This document shows, piece after piece, positions 27,857 through 37,654 of a stretch of 64,000 bases of DNA; within the stretch, counting starts at the first letter, position 1, and the number at the start of each line of letters is the position of its first letter. The position numbers and the translations under genes were made by a program. The stretch is from Bacteroidales bacterium (GTDB lineage Bacteria > Bacteroidota > Bacteroidia > Bacteroidales > UBA10428). Where the stretch lies: positions 75,848-139,847 of the forward strand of contig JAFGOZ010000028.1 in assembly GCA_016926235.1 (NCBI GenBank), written 5' to 3'. The notes beneath the pieces were generated by a model. It was not told where the DNA came from and made no database searches. It was given only the letters and a program-made list of their open reading frames with translations.

Positions 27857-29158
27857 ATGTTTCCTGTGAAAGTATTAATGTTTGGATGGGAATTTCCACC
27901 CCATATTTCAGGTGGTCTAGGAACTGCCTGTTATGGGCTTACAAAGGGTTTATCACGGCATTCAGATCTGGATGTTCTCTTTGTTGTCCCAAAAGTTTTT
28001 GGCGATGAAGATAAAAGCTCATTGAAGGAGTTGATTGGGGCTGAGGATGTATATATCAGCGAAAGATCGGTGAATTATGCAGGCTTTTTAAAGCGAATAC
28101 ATTTTATTGAAGTGGGTTCAAATATTGTACCGTACACTTCACCGGAAGAATATGAAAAACTAAGCCATAAAGATAAACAGGGAAAGAACACATTAATTCA
28201 TACGAATTTTGCTGGCCGGATACAGTTTTCAGGAGGCTATGGTGTTTCACTCTTTCAGGAAATTGCAAATTATGCAGTGATTGCTTCAATAATTGGAGTC
28301 GATTATCATTTTGATGTTATTCATGCCCATGATTGGCTTACATATCCTGCGGGGATAGCTGCTAAGGAAGTATCCGGGAAACCTCTGATTATTCATGTTC
28401 ATGCCACCGATTTTGATCGAAGCGGAGGCAGTGTTAACCCCGGAGTTTATGAAATTGAGAAGCGGGGTATGGAAGCGGCCGATAAAATTATTGCTGTTAG
28501 TAACCTTACACGCAATACAATCATCAATAATTATGGGATTAATCCTGATAAAGTAGTGACTATTTATAATGCGGTTGAACCCATAAGCCGGAGGGAAGAA
28601 TTGAAGATTAGTAAAGGGGTGGAAGATAAAATTGTTACTTTCCTGGGCAGGGTTACCATGCAAAAAGGACCGGAGTATTTTATTGAAGCGGCTAAAAAAG
28701 TGTTGAAGAAATACAAAAATGTGCGTTTTGTTATGGCCGGAAGTGGCGATATGCTTAACTCAATGGTTAACCGTGTTGCTCAATTAAAGATTGCGGACAG
28801 GTTTCATTTTACCGGATTTTTAAAAGGGGATGATGTGCAGAACATGTTCTCCCTGAGCGATGTGTATGTTATGCCATCCGTATCGGAGCCATTTGGTATT
28901 TCACCTCTGGAAGCCATGCAAAGCAATGTGCCGGTCATTATTTCCCATCAATCAGGAGTATCAGAAGTACTTAAATATGCTATAAAGGTAGACTTTTGGG
29001 ATATTGATGCTATGGCTGATGCAATATATGGTATTTTAAATTATCCTGCCATCACAAAAATGTTCGAGAACTTTGGGAAGGAAGAGGTAAACAACCTTAA
29101 ATGGGAAAATTCAGCCAATGCTGTAAGAGAACAATACAGAATACTAACAGGAAGATAA
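27857..29158 (+). CDS. GT4 glycosyltransferase, glycogen-synthase-like
   Basis: The 433-residue GT-B enzyme begins FPVKVLMFGWEFPPHISGGLG, with the glycine-rich loop used by starch/glycogen synthase relatives to bind the nucleotide sugar. The C-terminal half has LGRVTMQKGPEYFIEA and the E-x7-E motif (EPFGISPLE). Its placement between debranching enzyme and GH57 suggests alpha-glucan or maltodextrin elongation with ADP- or UDP-glucose. The precise donor and acceptor cannot be told from sequence alone. Confidence 0.88.
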   Translation: MFPVKVLMFGWEFPPHISGGLGTACYGLTKGLSRHSDLDVLFVVPKVFGDEDKSSLKELIGAEDVYISERSVNYAGFLKRIHFIEVGSNIVPYTSPEEYEKLSHKDKQGKNTLIHTNFAGRIQFSGGYGVSLFQEIANYAVIASIIGVDYHFDVIHAHDWLTYPAGIAAKEVSGKPLIIHVHATDFDRSGGSVNPGVYEIEKRGMEAADKIIAVSNLTRNTIINNYGINPDKVVTIYNAVEPISRREELKISKGVEDKIVTFLGRVTMQKGPEYFIEAAKKVLKKYKNVRFVMAGSGDMLNSMVNRVAQLKIADRFHFTGFLKGDDVQNMFSLSDVYVMPSVSEPFGISPLEAMQSNVPVIISHQSGVSEVLKYAIKVDFWDIDAMADAIYGILNYPAITKMFENFGKEEVNNLKWENSANAVREQYRILTGR

Positions 29159-29176
29159 AACTATAAACAAAGATAT

Positions 29177-30694
29177 ATGAAGACTATTTGCCTTTATTTT
29201 CAGGTACACCAGCCATTAAGGTTCCGCCGGTACCGTTTTTTTGATATTGGGAATGATCACTATTACTACGACGATTACTCCAATGAGTCTATTATGCGTA
29301 GAGTTGCTGATAAATGCTACCTTCCGGCAAATAAATTGATGCTGGACCTAATAAATGAGTATGGTTGCAAGTTTAAGGTGAGTTTTTCTATTACAGGAAT
29401 TGCCCTTGATCAAATGGAATTATATACACCGGATGTATTGGAGAGTTTTAAAAAGCTTGCCAAAACAGGTTGTGTGGAGTTTTTGGCTGAAACCTACTCA
29501 CATTCTCTCGTTGCACTTAAAAGTAAAGAAGAATTTGAAGAACAGGTGAAAACCCATGCAGCAAAAATTAAGAAGTTTTTTGGCCAAACACCCAAAGTGT
29601 TCAGGAATACGGAACTTGTGTATTCTGATGATATTGGCGCTATGGTTGCAGATATGGGATTTGAAGCTATGCTTACTGAGGGAGCTAAGCATGTGTTGGG
29701 TTGGAAGAGCCCCAATTACGTGTATTGTAATGCAATAAATCCGAAATTAAAGGTGTTATTAAAGAATTTTAAGTTAAGCGATGATATCGCTTTCAGGTTC
29801 TCAAATAAAGGCTGGCCCGAATATCCGCTGACAGCTGAAAAATATGCAACCTGGTTGAAAAACATTGATCCAAAAGAAGAAACAATAAATTTATTTATGG
29901 ATTATGAAACATTTGGAGAACACCAGGGAAGGGAGACCGGCATCTTTGATTTCTTAAAAGCTTTACCAAAACAGGTTTTTAAGAAGACAAATTATGAATT
30001 TGCCACTCCATCAGAGGTAGCTCAAAAATATCAACCGGTTGCAGCTATTAATGTGCCGTATCCGATTTCATGGGCAGATGCTGAGCGGGACCTTTCAGCG
30101 TGGCTTGGTAATTTTTTGCAGGAGGAAGCATACAACAAATTATACACATTATCTGATAAGGTTAAAAGGGTAAAAACCCCTGATATCAAAAAGGATTGGA
30201 TATACCTGCAGGCCAGTGATCATTTTTATTACATGTGTACAAAGTTTTTTACCGATGGGGAAGTTCATTCTTATTTTAATCCATACGAATCTCCATATGC
30301 AGCATTTATAAATTACATGAATGTATTGAGTGATTTCAGCATAAGGCTTAATAAAGCACTGCCTGAAACTGCAAAGGAGAAAGAAATTGCAGGTATGGCT
30401 AGTATTATTGAGGAGAAAGATAAACTTATTCAGAAATATGAAGCCCAATTGAAAAAAACAAAGACGGTTACTACCAAAACCACAAAGCAAAAACCTTCGG
30501 TTAAGGTAAAAAGTAAAAATACAGCATCAAAAGGTGTTATAAAGAAAGCTGCACCAAAAGCAAAAACAATTGACAAGAAAGTAATTACAACAAAAGCCGC
30601 AACTTCGAAAAAATCTGCACAATCAAAAGAGAAGAAACAAACAAAACCTAAATCTGTTTCAACAAAGAAAAAAGCAACAATAAAAAAGAAATAA
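29177..30694 (+). CDS. GH57 alpha-amylase/glucanotransferase with histone-like Lys-rich tail
   Basis: The 505-residue protein has the GH57 barrel: HQPLR (11-15), nucleophile Glu146 in RNTELVYSDD, and acid Asp242 in FMDYETFGEHQ. It would cleave or transfer alpha-1,4-glucans. From about residue 425 the protein turns into a Lys/Thr/Ala/Ser-rich, low-complexity tail with AAPKAK- and KKAA-like repeats resembling histone H1. The tail is encoded in frame to the stop with A-rich codons. It may bind polyanions or organise the glycogen particle. It is spaced 18 bp after the GT4. Confidence 0.92.
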   Translation: MKTICLYFQVHQPLRFRRYRFFDIGNDHYYYDDYSNESIMRRVADKCYLPANKLMLDLINEYGCKFKVSFSITGIALDQMELYTPDVLESFKKLAKTGCVEFLAETYSHSLVALKSKEEFEEQVKTHAAKIKKFFGQTPKVFRNTELVYSDDIGAMVADMGFEAMLTEGAKHVLGWKSPNYVYCNAINPKLKVLLKNFKLSDDIAFRFSNKGWPEYPLTAEKYATWLKNIDPKEETINLFMDYETFGEHQGRETGIFDFLKALPKQVFKKTNYEFATPSEVAQKYQPVAAINVPYPISWADAERDLSAWLGNFLQEEAYNKLYTLSDKVKRVKTPDIKKDWIYLQASDHFYYMCTKFFTDGEVHSYFNPYESPYAAFINYMNVLSDFSIRLNKALPETAKEKEIAGMASIIEEKDKLIQKYEAQLKKTKTVTTKTTKQKPSVKVKSKNTASKGVIKKAAPKAKTIDKKVITTKAATSKKSAQSKEKKQTKPKSVSTKKKATIKKK

Positions 30695-30709
30695 TAAATA
30701 AAGTACATA

Positions 30710-33700
30710 ATGGGAAATGATATTTTGAAGCCTGACTTTATATTTGAGACAAGTTGGGAAGTTTGTAATAAGGTTGGAGGAATTCATACAGTTGTATCGA
30801 CTAAAGCCCTTTCAATAATAAATGAAATGGGGGATAACTATATACTTATCGGGCCGGATGTATATCGGGATGAAACAGGTAAGAATCCTGAATTTATTGA
30901 AGATACCTCATTATATGAGAATTGGAGAAATATGGCATATGAAGAAGGTATACATGTGCGCATGGGCAGGTGGAACATATCAGGGAAACCTATAGCCATG
31001 CTGGTTGATTTTTCACACTTCATCCATCAGAAAGATGCCATTTTTGCGAAGTTTTGGGAAACTTACAAGCTTGATTCCATTTCAGGACATTGGGATTATA
31101 TTGAACCGGCGTTGTTTGGATATGCAGTAGGTCGAGCCATTGAATCGTTTGTCAGAATCAACCTTATTCCCAAAGATAAGGTAATTGCCCAGTTTCACGA
31201 ATGGATGACGGGGACAGGTATTTTGTACATTGAAGAAAATATGCCTCAGATAGCTACAGTGTTTACAACTCATGCCACTGCCCTCGGAAGAAGTCTTGCA
31301 GGGAATTGCAGGCCCTTATATAAAAACCTGCGCAATTATCAACCAGAGGATTGTGCACGGGAATTTAATATTATTTCAAAACAATCATTAGAGTCCTTGT
31401 CAGCTATTACTGCGGATGCGTTTTCAACAGTGAGTGATATTACTTCGGCTGAATGTTCTCAATTTCTCGGTAAGGCTGTAGATCTTGTTACTCCGAATGG
31501 ATTTGAGGATACTTTTGTCCCCGTGGCAAAAGATTTTGACGGGAAACGAAAAGAAGCCAGGAAAAAGCTGACAGAAGTAGCTGAAGCATTATTTGGATAT
31601 AAGCTTTCCAAAGGCACCATTTTTGCAGCTATTAGCGGACGATACGAGTATAAAAACAAGGGAATTGATGTGTTTATTGATGCCCTTGGCGAATTGAATA
31701 AATCAAAAACACTAAAAAAGGATGTACTTGCTTTTATTTTAATTCCAGCTAATCATTTTGGACCTCGAAAGGACTTATTATCAAAACTGAATGGAGAAGA
31801 ATCAGGGGATCTCGAAAAACCTTATATATCTCACTATTTGCATGATGAAGCATATGATCCTATTTTAAATAATTTAAAAAATCATGGACTTACTAATGCC
31901 AAAGACCAAAAGGTAAAGGTTATTTTTGTCCCTTCATATCTTAATGGCAATGATGGGATAATAAACCTTCATTACTATGATGTTTTAATTGGGTTGGATC
32001 TGACTGCCTTCCCGTCTTACTACGAGCCCTGGGGTTATACACCATTGGAAAGTCTCGCTTTTTCGGTACCCACAGTAACCACTAATCTTGCAGGATTTGG
32101 TCTTTGGGTTCAGCAACATCATAAAGACACCAATAATGGTATAAAAGTTATACAGCGTACGGACGACAATGACAAAGATGTTATAACAGAACTGGCAAAA
32201 TCTTTATCAAACTTTGCATCATTAAATGATAAGGAAATTGAAGAAGCACGAAAAGAGGCCTATGATGTTTCCCGCATAGCGCTTTGGAAAAATTTTGTAG
32301 ACTATTACTTTGAGCTATATTCACAAGCGCTGGTAATGACTAAAGATCGGGAACATTTATTTATTGGTGTTGAACAAACACCTCAGCAAGTCCAGGTAGT
32401 AAGCAGGGTTCCAATCAGTAAACCACAATGGAGCAAATTATACATTAAAACAAATCTTACCGAGAAACTTGCCAGCCTGGATGAGTTATCAAAAAATCTT
32501 TGGTGGTCCTGGAACTATGAGGCAAAAGAGTTGTTTGAACAAATTGACCCATACTTATGGAAAGAAACAGGTTATAATCCTATTACCTTGTTGGAAACAG
32601 TAGATTATCAACGATTTAAGGAGCTAGAGAAAGATGAATCTTTTTTAAGTAAGTTGGCAAAAGTAACGCGTGAGTTTGAAACATATATTTCAGAGAAACC
32701 TGATGAGGGAGCGCCTAAAATTGCCTATTTTAGCATGGAATACGGACTTCAGAATTCACTTAAAATATATTCAGGAGGGTTAGGTATCCTGGCAGGTGAC
32801 TACCTGAAGGAAGCCAGTGACTGTAATACTCGTATGGTCGCCATAGGGTTATTATATAAATACGGTTACTTTAATCAGATGTTATCAGTTAATGGTGATC
32901 AGCAGGCAACTTATGAAGCACAGGTATTTAAACACCTGCCCTTAAGACAGGTAATGGATGAAAATGGCAATTGGATGTCAGTTCATATTGTATTTCCTGG
33001 CAGAACGCTAGTTGCAAAGGTATGGAGAGTTGATGTGGGCAGGATTCCTCTTTATTTGTTGGATGCTGATTTTGATGAGAACCCACCGATGGATCGTTTT
33101 GTTACCCATCATTTATATGGTGGAGATTTGGAAAATCGTCTAAAACAGGAGATGTTGCTGGGAATTGGGGGTGTTCGCATACTTGAAGATTTGCATTTTG
33201 ATGCAGATTTATACCATTGTAATGAAGGCCATGCAGCATTTCTTAATTTTGAAAGATTAAGGATATTAATACGTGACCACAATTTATCCTTTGATGTTGC
33301 AAAAGAAGTAGTCAGTGTATCTTCATTGTTTACAACACATACACCAGTACCTGCAGGACATGATGCCTTTCCCGAAGAATTACTGAGGGTGTATATGTCA
33401 CATTATCCCGAGCGTTTAAAAATATCATGGGAAGACCTTATGAACCTTGGCAGGTATAATCTTTATGATAAGAATGAAAAATTCTCCATGAGTGTACTGG
33501 CAGCGCGTTTATCAAAAGAAATGAATGGTGTAAGTTTGTTACATGGCAAAGTCAGTCAGGAAATGTTTGCCGGACTCTGGCCGGGATATTTTCCCCAGGA
33601 AAACCATATAGGTTATGTTACAAACGGGGTACATTATTATACATGGACGGCTAAGGAATGGCAGGCTTTATACAGACAGCAATTTGGAGAAGGATTTTTA

Positions 33701-34957
33701 AAGGATCAGTCAAATAAGGCTCTTTGGCAAAAAATTCATGATTTACCAGACGAGCAGGTGTGGGAAATAAAACAAAGTCTAAAAGCTAATCTTATTGATC
33801 ATATTAAACACAGATTGAGATCAAATTGGATAAACAGGCATGAAAGTCCGAAACATATTCTGGATATTACAGATAATCTGAATAAGGATGCACTGATTAT
33901 TGGGTTTGCGAGGAGATTTGCTACATATAAGAGAGCAGGGCTTCTGTTTCAGGATATCGAAGAATTGAAACGAATAATCGGACGTGCAGATAAACCCGTA
34001 TTGTTTCTTTTTGCCGGCAAAGCGCATCCACATGATGGCGGAGGTCAGGATTTAATCAGGAGGATCGTGGCTATATCCAAAATGCCTGAATTTATGGGTA
34101 AAGTGCTTTTCTTACAGAATTATGATATGGCATTAGCAGAAAAGCTGGTTGCAGGTGTTGATGTTTGGCTTAATACACCTACAAGGCCTCTGGAAGCCTC
34201 AGGTACAAGTGGAGAGAAAGCAGCTATGAATGGCACGATGCATTTTAGTGTGCTTGATGGCTGGTGGGTTGAAGGATATCAACCAAATGCAGGGTGGTGT
34301 CTGCCACAGGACCGTACATATGAGAATCAGGACTTTCAGAATGAACTGGATGCTGAAACACTTTATCACATTTTGGAAAACGAAATCATTAAGCTTTACT
34401 ATACAAGAGATAAAGACAATGTTCCAAAGGAATGGGTGCAGTTTATCAAGCACACCATTTCGGATGTAGCACCAAGATTTACTATGAAGAGGATGCTCGA
34501 TGATTATTTCAATAAGTTTTATAATGGCATGTTTGAAAGGTCAAAAGAAATGCTTGTAAATGATTTTACAAAAGCAAAAGACATGGCATTATGGAAGCGT
34601 ATGATTTTGAAACATTGGGACGAAATCGAAGCTGTTTCCTATTCGGTTCCTGAGAATATGAGTGATGGATTAAAAATGGGTAAGGAATATGCGTCTGAGG
34701 TAAATCTCAGGTTAAAGAATATATTGCCTGAAGAAGTGGGAATAGAACTGGTTATTGTGGAAAATCCTGATGGCCCAAATGTTAAACTTATTCAAAAACA
34801 ACTTTATGAATATGTTACCTCTAATGATGGCATTTCTACGTATAGGGCTATTTTCACTCCCAATAAACCCGGGAGTTATGATTTTGGCATCAGGATGTTT
34901 CCTAAAAACAAAAATCTTCCATGCAGGCATGATTGTACACAGGTGAAGTGGATATAG
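30710..34957 (+). CDS. glgP: Fusion of glycogen synthase (GT3) and alpha-glucan phosphorylase (GT35)
   Basis: The 1415-residue polypeptide joins two enzymes. Residues 1 to about 550 are a GT3, eukaryote-type glycogen synthase (FETSWEVCNKVGGIHTVVST; SYYEPWGYTPLESLAF). Residues about 585-1400 are a maltodextrin/alpha-glucan phosphorylase of the short bacterial class: AYFSMEYGLQNSLKIYSGGLG, HCNEGHAAF-type core, and PLP Lys1170 in GTSGEKAAMNG. One half extends glucan from nucleotide-glucose, the other releases glucose-1-phosphate. Similar long proteins are known in Bacteroidota. I see no frameshift or lost motif. It ends the operon at a terminator. Confidence 0.92.
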   Translation: MGNDILKPDFIFETSWEVCNKVGGIHTVVSTKALSIINEMGDNYILIGPDVYRDETGKNPEFIEDTSLYENWRNMAYEEGIHVRMGRWNISGKPIAMLVDFSHFIHQKDAIFAKFWETYKLDSISGHWDYIEPALFGYAVGRAIESFVRINLIPKDKVIAQFHEWMTGTGILYIEENMPQIATVFTTHATALGRSLAGNCRPLYKNLRNYQPEDCAREFNIISKQSLESLSAITADAFSTVSDITSAECSQFLGKAVDLVTPNGFEDTFVPVAKDFDGKRKEARKKLTEVAEALFGYKLSKGTIFAAISGRYEYKNKGIDVFIDALGELNKSKTLKKDVLAFILIPANHFGPRKDLLSKLNGEESGDLEKPYISHYLHDEAYDPILNNLKNHGLTNAKDQKVKVIFVPSYLNGNDGIINLHYYDVLIGLDLTAFPSYYEPWGYTPLESLAFSVPTVTTNLAGFGLWVQQHHKDTNNGIKVIQRTDDNDKDVITELAKSLSNFASLNDKEIEEARKEAYDVSRIALWKNFVDYYFELYSQALVMTKDREHLFIGVEQTPQQVQVVSRVPISKPQWSKLYIKTNLTEKLASLDELSKNLWWSWNYEAKELFEQIDPYLWKETGYNPITLLETVDYQRFKELEKDESFLSKLAKVTREFETYISEKPDEGAPKIAYFSMEYGLQNSLKIYSGGLGILAGDYLKEASDCNTRMVAIGLLYKYGYFNQMLSVNGDQQATYEAQVFKHLPLRQVMDENGNWMSVHIVFPGRTLVAKVWRVDVGRIPLYLLDADFDENPPMDRFVTHHLYGGDLENRLKQEMLLGIGGVRILEDLHFDADLYHCNEGHAAFLNFERLRILIRDHNLSFDVAKEVVSVSSLFTTHTPVPAGHDAFPEELLRVYMSHYPERLKISWEDLMNLGRYNLYDKNEKFSMSVLAARLSKEMNGVSLLHGKVSQEMFAGLWPGYFPQENHIGYVTNGVHYYTWTAKEWQALYRQQFGEGFLKDQSNKALWQKIHDLPDEQVWEIKQSLKANLIDHIKHRLRSNWINRHESPKHILDITDNLNKDALIIGFARRFATYKRAGLLFQDIEELKRIIGRADKPVLFLFAGKAHPHDGGGQDLIRRIVAISKMPEFMGKVLFLQNYDMALAEKLVAGVDVWLNTPTRPLEASGTSGEKAAMNGTMHFSVLDGWWVEGYQPNAGWCLPQDRTYENQDFQNELDAETLYHILENEIIKLYYTRDKDNVPKEWVQFIKHTISDVAPRFTMKRMLDDYFNKFYNGMFERSKEMLVNDFTKAKDMALWKRMILKHWDEIEAVSYSVPENMSDGLKMGKEYASEVNLRLKNILPEEVGIELVIVENPDGPNVKLIQKQLYEYVTSNDGISTYRAIFTPNKPGSYDFGIRMFPKNKNLPCRHDCTQVKWI

Positions 34958-34968
34958 AATATCCTCAG

Positions 34969-34996
34969 AGGTGGCTTCGACTGCGCTCAGCCACCT
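34969..34996. terminator. Terminator hairpin of the glycogen operon, REP-like
   Basis: AGGTGGCT (34969-34976) pairs with AGCCACCT (34989-34996) around TCGACTGCGCTC, and TTTTC follows. The loop and the nearby GGTCATTGAGC resemble a dispersed palindromic element frequent in Bacteroidota intergenic DNA. Confidence 0.75.
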
Positions 34997-35386
34997 TTTC
35001 ATGCTAAAAAGGTCATTGAGCCTAGTCAGGGATGTTAGGAAGTTATGCTCTACCAGCAAGCATTAGTGAAATAGCGTCTTACTCCTGAAAAATTAATCCG
35101 ATTTTTAACAAAAATGGCCATTTTTGGGGCAAAATCCCCCGCCTTTTAAAAATTTACGTTAAGAAAATCCATGTAATGGAGCGTTAAAAAACCAAAGCTG
35201 TTTGAGGACGTTAGACACGAGGCACAAGTGGCTAAAAGGACGAGTTCTTTGGTTTTAGCGGAATGGAGAGGATTTTTAGGAAATTTTTAAGCAGCGGCGG
35301 CATTTTTTGGTCACTTTTTTTTGCTGATGAAAAAAAGTGACTACCACCTACTATTCAAATTTTGGCTTATTCCCGAAAATGCTTTT
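34997..35386. other. Structured noncoding block between convergent glycogen genes
   Basis: 390 bp without a credible gene. In order it holds a 16-bp palindrome AAAAATGGCCATTTTT (35110-35125), then directly the 16-mer GGGGCAAAATCCCCCG (35126-35141) also present at 24389. A 10-bp inverted pair follows, AAAACCAAAG (35188-35197) with CTTTGGTTTT (35247-35256). A 12-bp perfect hairpin, GTCACTTTTTTT with AAAAAAAGTGAC (35310-35321, 35330-35341), ends 45 bp past the glgB stop. Composition is more balanced than other spacers here. It could be a structured RNA or a dispersed repeat; I favour the repeat. Confidence 0.6.
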
Positions 35387-37408
35387 TTATCTTATTCGTT
35401 TTGATTCTTCCCGCTTGAATACCAAAGCCGTTCTATTTGGCAGGTAAAGTTTCAAAAAATCCGGGGCATTAGAAGTTAGTTTACCCAGTTTTGAGGTCAT
35501 ATAAAGCAGTGATTCATCAATACGGTTAAAACCCCCGTAGCGTTCAGAATCGGTGTTTAAAACCACTTTATACTTACCCTGGCGGGTTGATATTCCATAA
35601 TCGGTAAAAGACCGTTCAGGATTAAAATTAAACACAAAAAGATAGTTTTTACGTTCAAAGGCTAATATCTGGTCACCGGAATTATCCAGAACAAGGTTGC
35701 ACCATTGCTGTTCGTACAGGTTTTCATTTCTTATCAGGTGTATCATATCCCTGTCAAAGTCAGAAAGGTAGTGGTATTTAAGGTCTTTATTATCTACCAG
35801 GCTCCATTGCCTGCGGGCATGCTTGAAGGACCAGTTATTACCGGCACGTGGAAAGTCGATCCATTCAGGATGACCAAATTCATTACCTATAAAGTTGAGA
35901 TATCCGCCACCTGCCGTGGCAATGGTAACCAGTCGTATCATCTTATGCAGGGCAATGCCCCGGTCGACAATAAGGTTGTTGCTGGACTTGTTCATAAACC
36001 AGTACATCTCCTTGTCAATAAGGCGGAAAATAATGGTCTTGTCGCCCACAAGTGCCTGGTCATGTGATTCGGCGTAACCAATGGTCTTTTCCTCCTGGCG
36101 ACGGCTGGTAAGTTCATGGTATAATTGACCAACGTTCCAGTTTTCGTCAGCCACTTCTTTTATTATCTTAATCCAGTAGTCGGGTATTCCCATGGCCATA
36201 CGATAGTCAAAGCCATAGCCACCCCATTCAATAGGTGCTGCAAGTCCCGGCATACCGCTCATTTCTTCAGCAACGGTAATGGCTTCCGGTTTTATTTCAT
36301 GTATCAGGCTATTGGCAAGCACAAAATAGGTAATGGCATCTTCATCCTGGCCTCCGTCGTAATACATGCCATAGTTGGTAAAGTCGCGGGAGAGACCATG
36401 GTCATAATACAACATGCTGGTTACCCCGTCAAAGCGGAATCCGTCAAATTTAAATTCTTCAATCCAATAACGGCAGTTGGATAGCAGGAAGTGCAGAACT
36501 TCATCTTTACCATAGTCAAAGCAAAGGGAATCCCAGGCAACATGTTCTCTTCGCGGGCCTTCATGAAAATATTGATAGCCTGTACCATCAAATAATCCCA
36601 AACCTTCATTTACATTTTTTACAGCATGAGAATGCACAATATCCATAATAACGGCTATACCTGCCGTATGGGCTTCGTCAATAAGTGCTTTCAGTTCTTC
36701 GGGGGTGCCAAAACGGGATGAAGGAGCAAAATAGTTGGAAACGTGGTAACCAAAGGATCCATAGTACGGGTGTTCCTGAATGGCCATGAGCTGAATAGTG
36801 TTGTACCCGGCTTCAATAATGCGGGGTAGGATGCATGTTCGGAATTCTTCATAGGTACCTACTCTTTCTTCTTCAGTGGCCATACCCACGTGGGCTTCAT
36901 ATATCAGGGGATATCCAATTTTCTTTTTCAGGGCTGGATTTTTCCATTTGTAAGTTTGTTTCGGACGCCAAACCTGTGCATTAAAAAGTTTGGTATTTTC
37001 ATCCTGCACCACACGGTTGGCCCAGGCGGGTATACGTTCGCCTTCACCGCCTTTCCAGCGGATAAGGAGGTGGTAAAGGTCACCATGATGCAGTGCATCT
37101 TTGGGCAGGTAGAGTTCCCATTTCCCTTCTTCAATGCGTTTGAGTTTATATCCATCTATCGGTTTCCAGTCAGAAAAAACACCTGTAAGAAATATTTCCG
37201 TAGCATTAGGGGCCCATTCTCTGAATACCCAGCCATCATGCGTACGGTGTAACCCAAAATAATTAAAACCATTGGCAAATTCTTTTAATGAAGCAGATAG
37301 TTTCTCAATACTCGCTTTCCTGGCCATGGCTTTTTGCCAGCGGCCTTTAATGACTCCTCCGTAGGGTTGCAGCCAGGGATCTTTTTGTATTAAAATGGGC
37401 TCATCCAT
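35387..37408 (-). CDS. glgB: 1,4-alpha-glucan branching enzyme (GH13, eukaryote-like)
   Basis: The 673-residue enzyme makes alpha-1,6 branches in glycogen. An N-terminal CBM48-like domain (FREWAPNATEIFLTGVFSDW) precedes the GH13 barrel with nucleophile Asp327 in GFRFDGVTSMLY, acid/base Glu381 in VAEEMSGMPG, and the transition-state Asp in ESHDQAL. GVTSMLY plus the length of about 670 place it with the eukaryotic-type GH13_8 group rather than the E. coli GH13_9 enzyme. It converges on the glycogen operon and completes the pathway. Confidence 0.96.
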   Translation of the reverse strand: MDEPILIQKDPWLQPYGGVIKGRWQKAMARKASIEKLSASLKEFANGFNYFGLHRTHDGWVFREWAPNATEIFLTGVFSDWKPIDGYKLKRIEEGKWELYLPKDALHHGDLYHLLIRWKGGEGERIPAWANRVVQDENTKLFNAQVWRPKQTYKWKNPALKKKIGYPLIYEAHVGMATEEERVGTYEEFRTCILPRIIEAGYNTIQLMAIQEHPYYGSFGYHVSNYFAPSSRFGTPEELKALIDEAHTAGIAVIMDIVHSHAVKNVNEGLGLFDGTGYQYFHEGPRREHVAWDSLCFDYGKDEVLHFLLSNCRYWIEEFKFDGFRFDGVTSMLYYDHGLSRDFTNYGMYYDGGQDEDAITYFVLANSLIHEIKPEAITVAEEMSGMPGLAAPIEWGGYGFDYRMAMGIPDYWIKIIKEVADENWNVGQLYHELTSRRQEEKTIGYAESHDQALVGDKTIIFRLIDKEMYWFMNKSSNNLIVDRGIALHKMIRLVTIATAGGGYLNFIGNEFGHPEWIDFPRAGNNWSFKHARRQWSLVDNKDLKYHYLSDFDRDMIHLIRNENLYEQQWCNLVLDNSGDQILAFERKNYLFVFNFNPERSFTDYGISTRQGKYKVVLNTDSERYGGFNRIDESLLYMTSKLGKLTSNAPDFLKLYLPNRTALVFKREESKRIR

Positions 37409-37594
37409 GCAATATCTGTAATTTCTAATAAAGATATTGTTTTATCGGGAATTTTCAACGAAGAAGTTTTATACTATTTAGTGATTCATACTCTAACAGG
37501 GTTATGGAAAGTCAGCTCAGACTGCATTTTGAATTATATAATGTTTTGAAAAGATATTGTAATAAAAAACATATAAATGATGCAGGAAATTATA

Positions 37595-37612
37595 ATCTCA
37601 TAGTTATGAGAT
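37595..37612. repeat. Palindrome upstream of glgB
   Basis: ATCTCATA-GT-TATGAGAT is an 8-bp perfect inverted repeat in the 246-bp spacer between the lipoprotein gene and glgB. It may be an operator or a weak terminator of the upstream gene; no T-run follows on minus. Confidence 0.45.
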
Positions 37613-37654
37613 AAAAATCAATAAAATGAGTGTGAATATCTTTATTGCTTTATT

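Noticed and set aside
36125..36484. Plus-strand open frames opposite glgB
   Set aside because: They are antisense shadows of the GH13 branching enzyme with no independent support.
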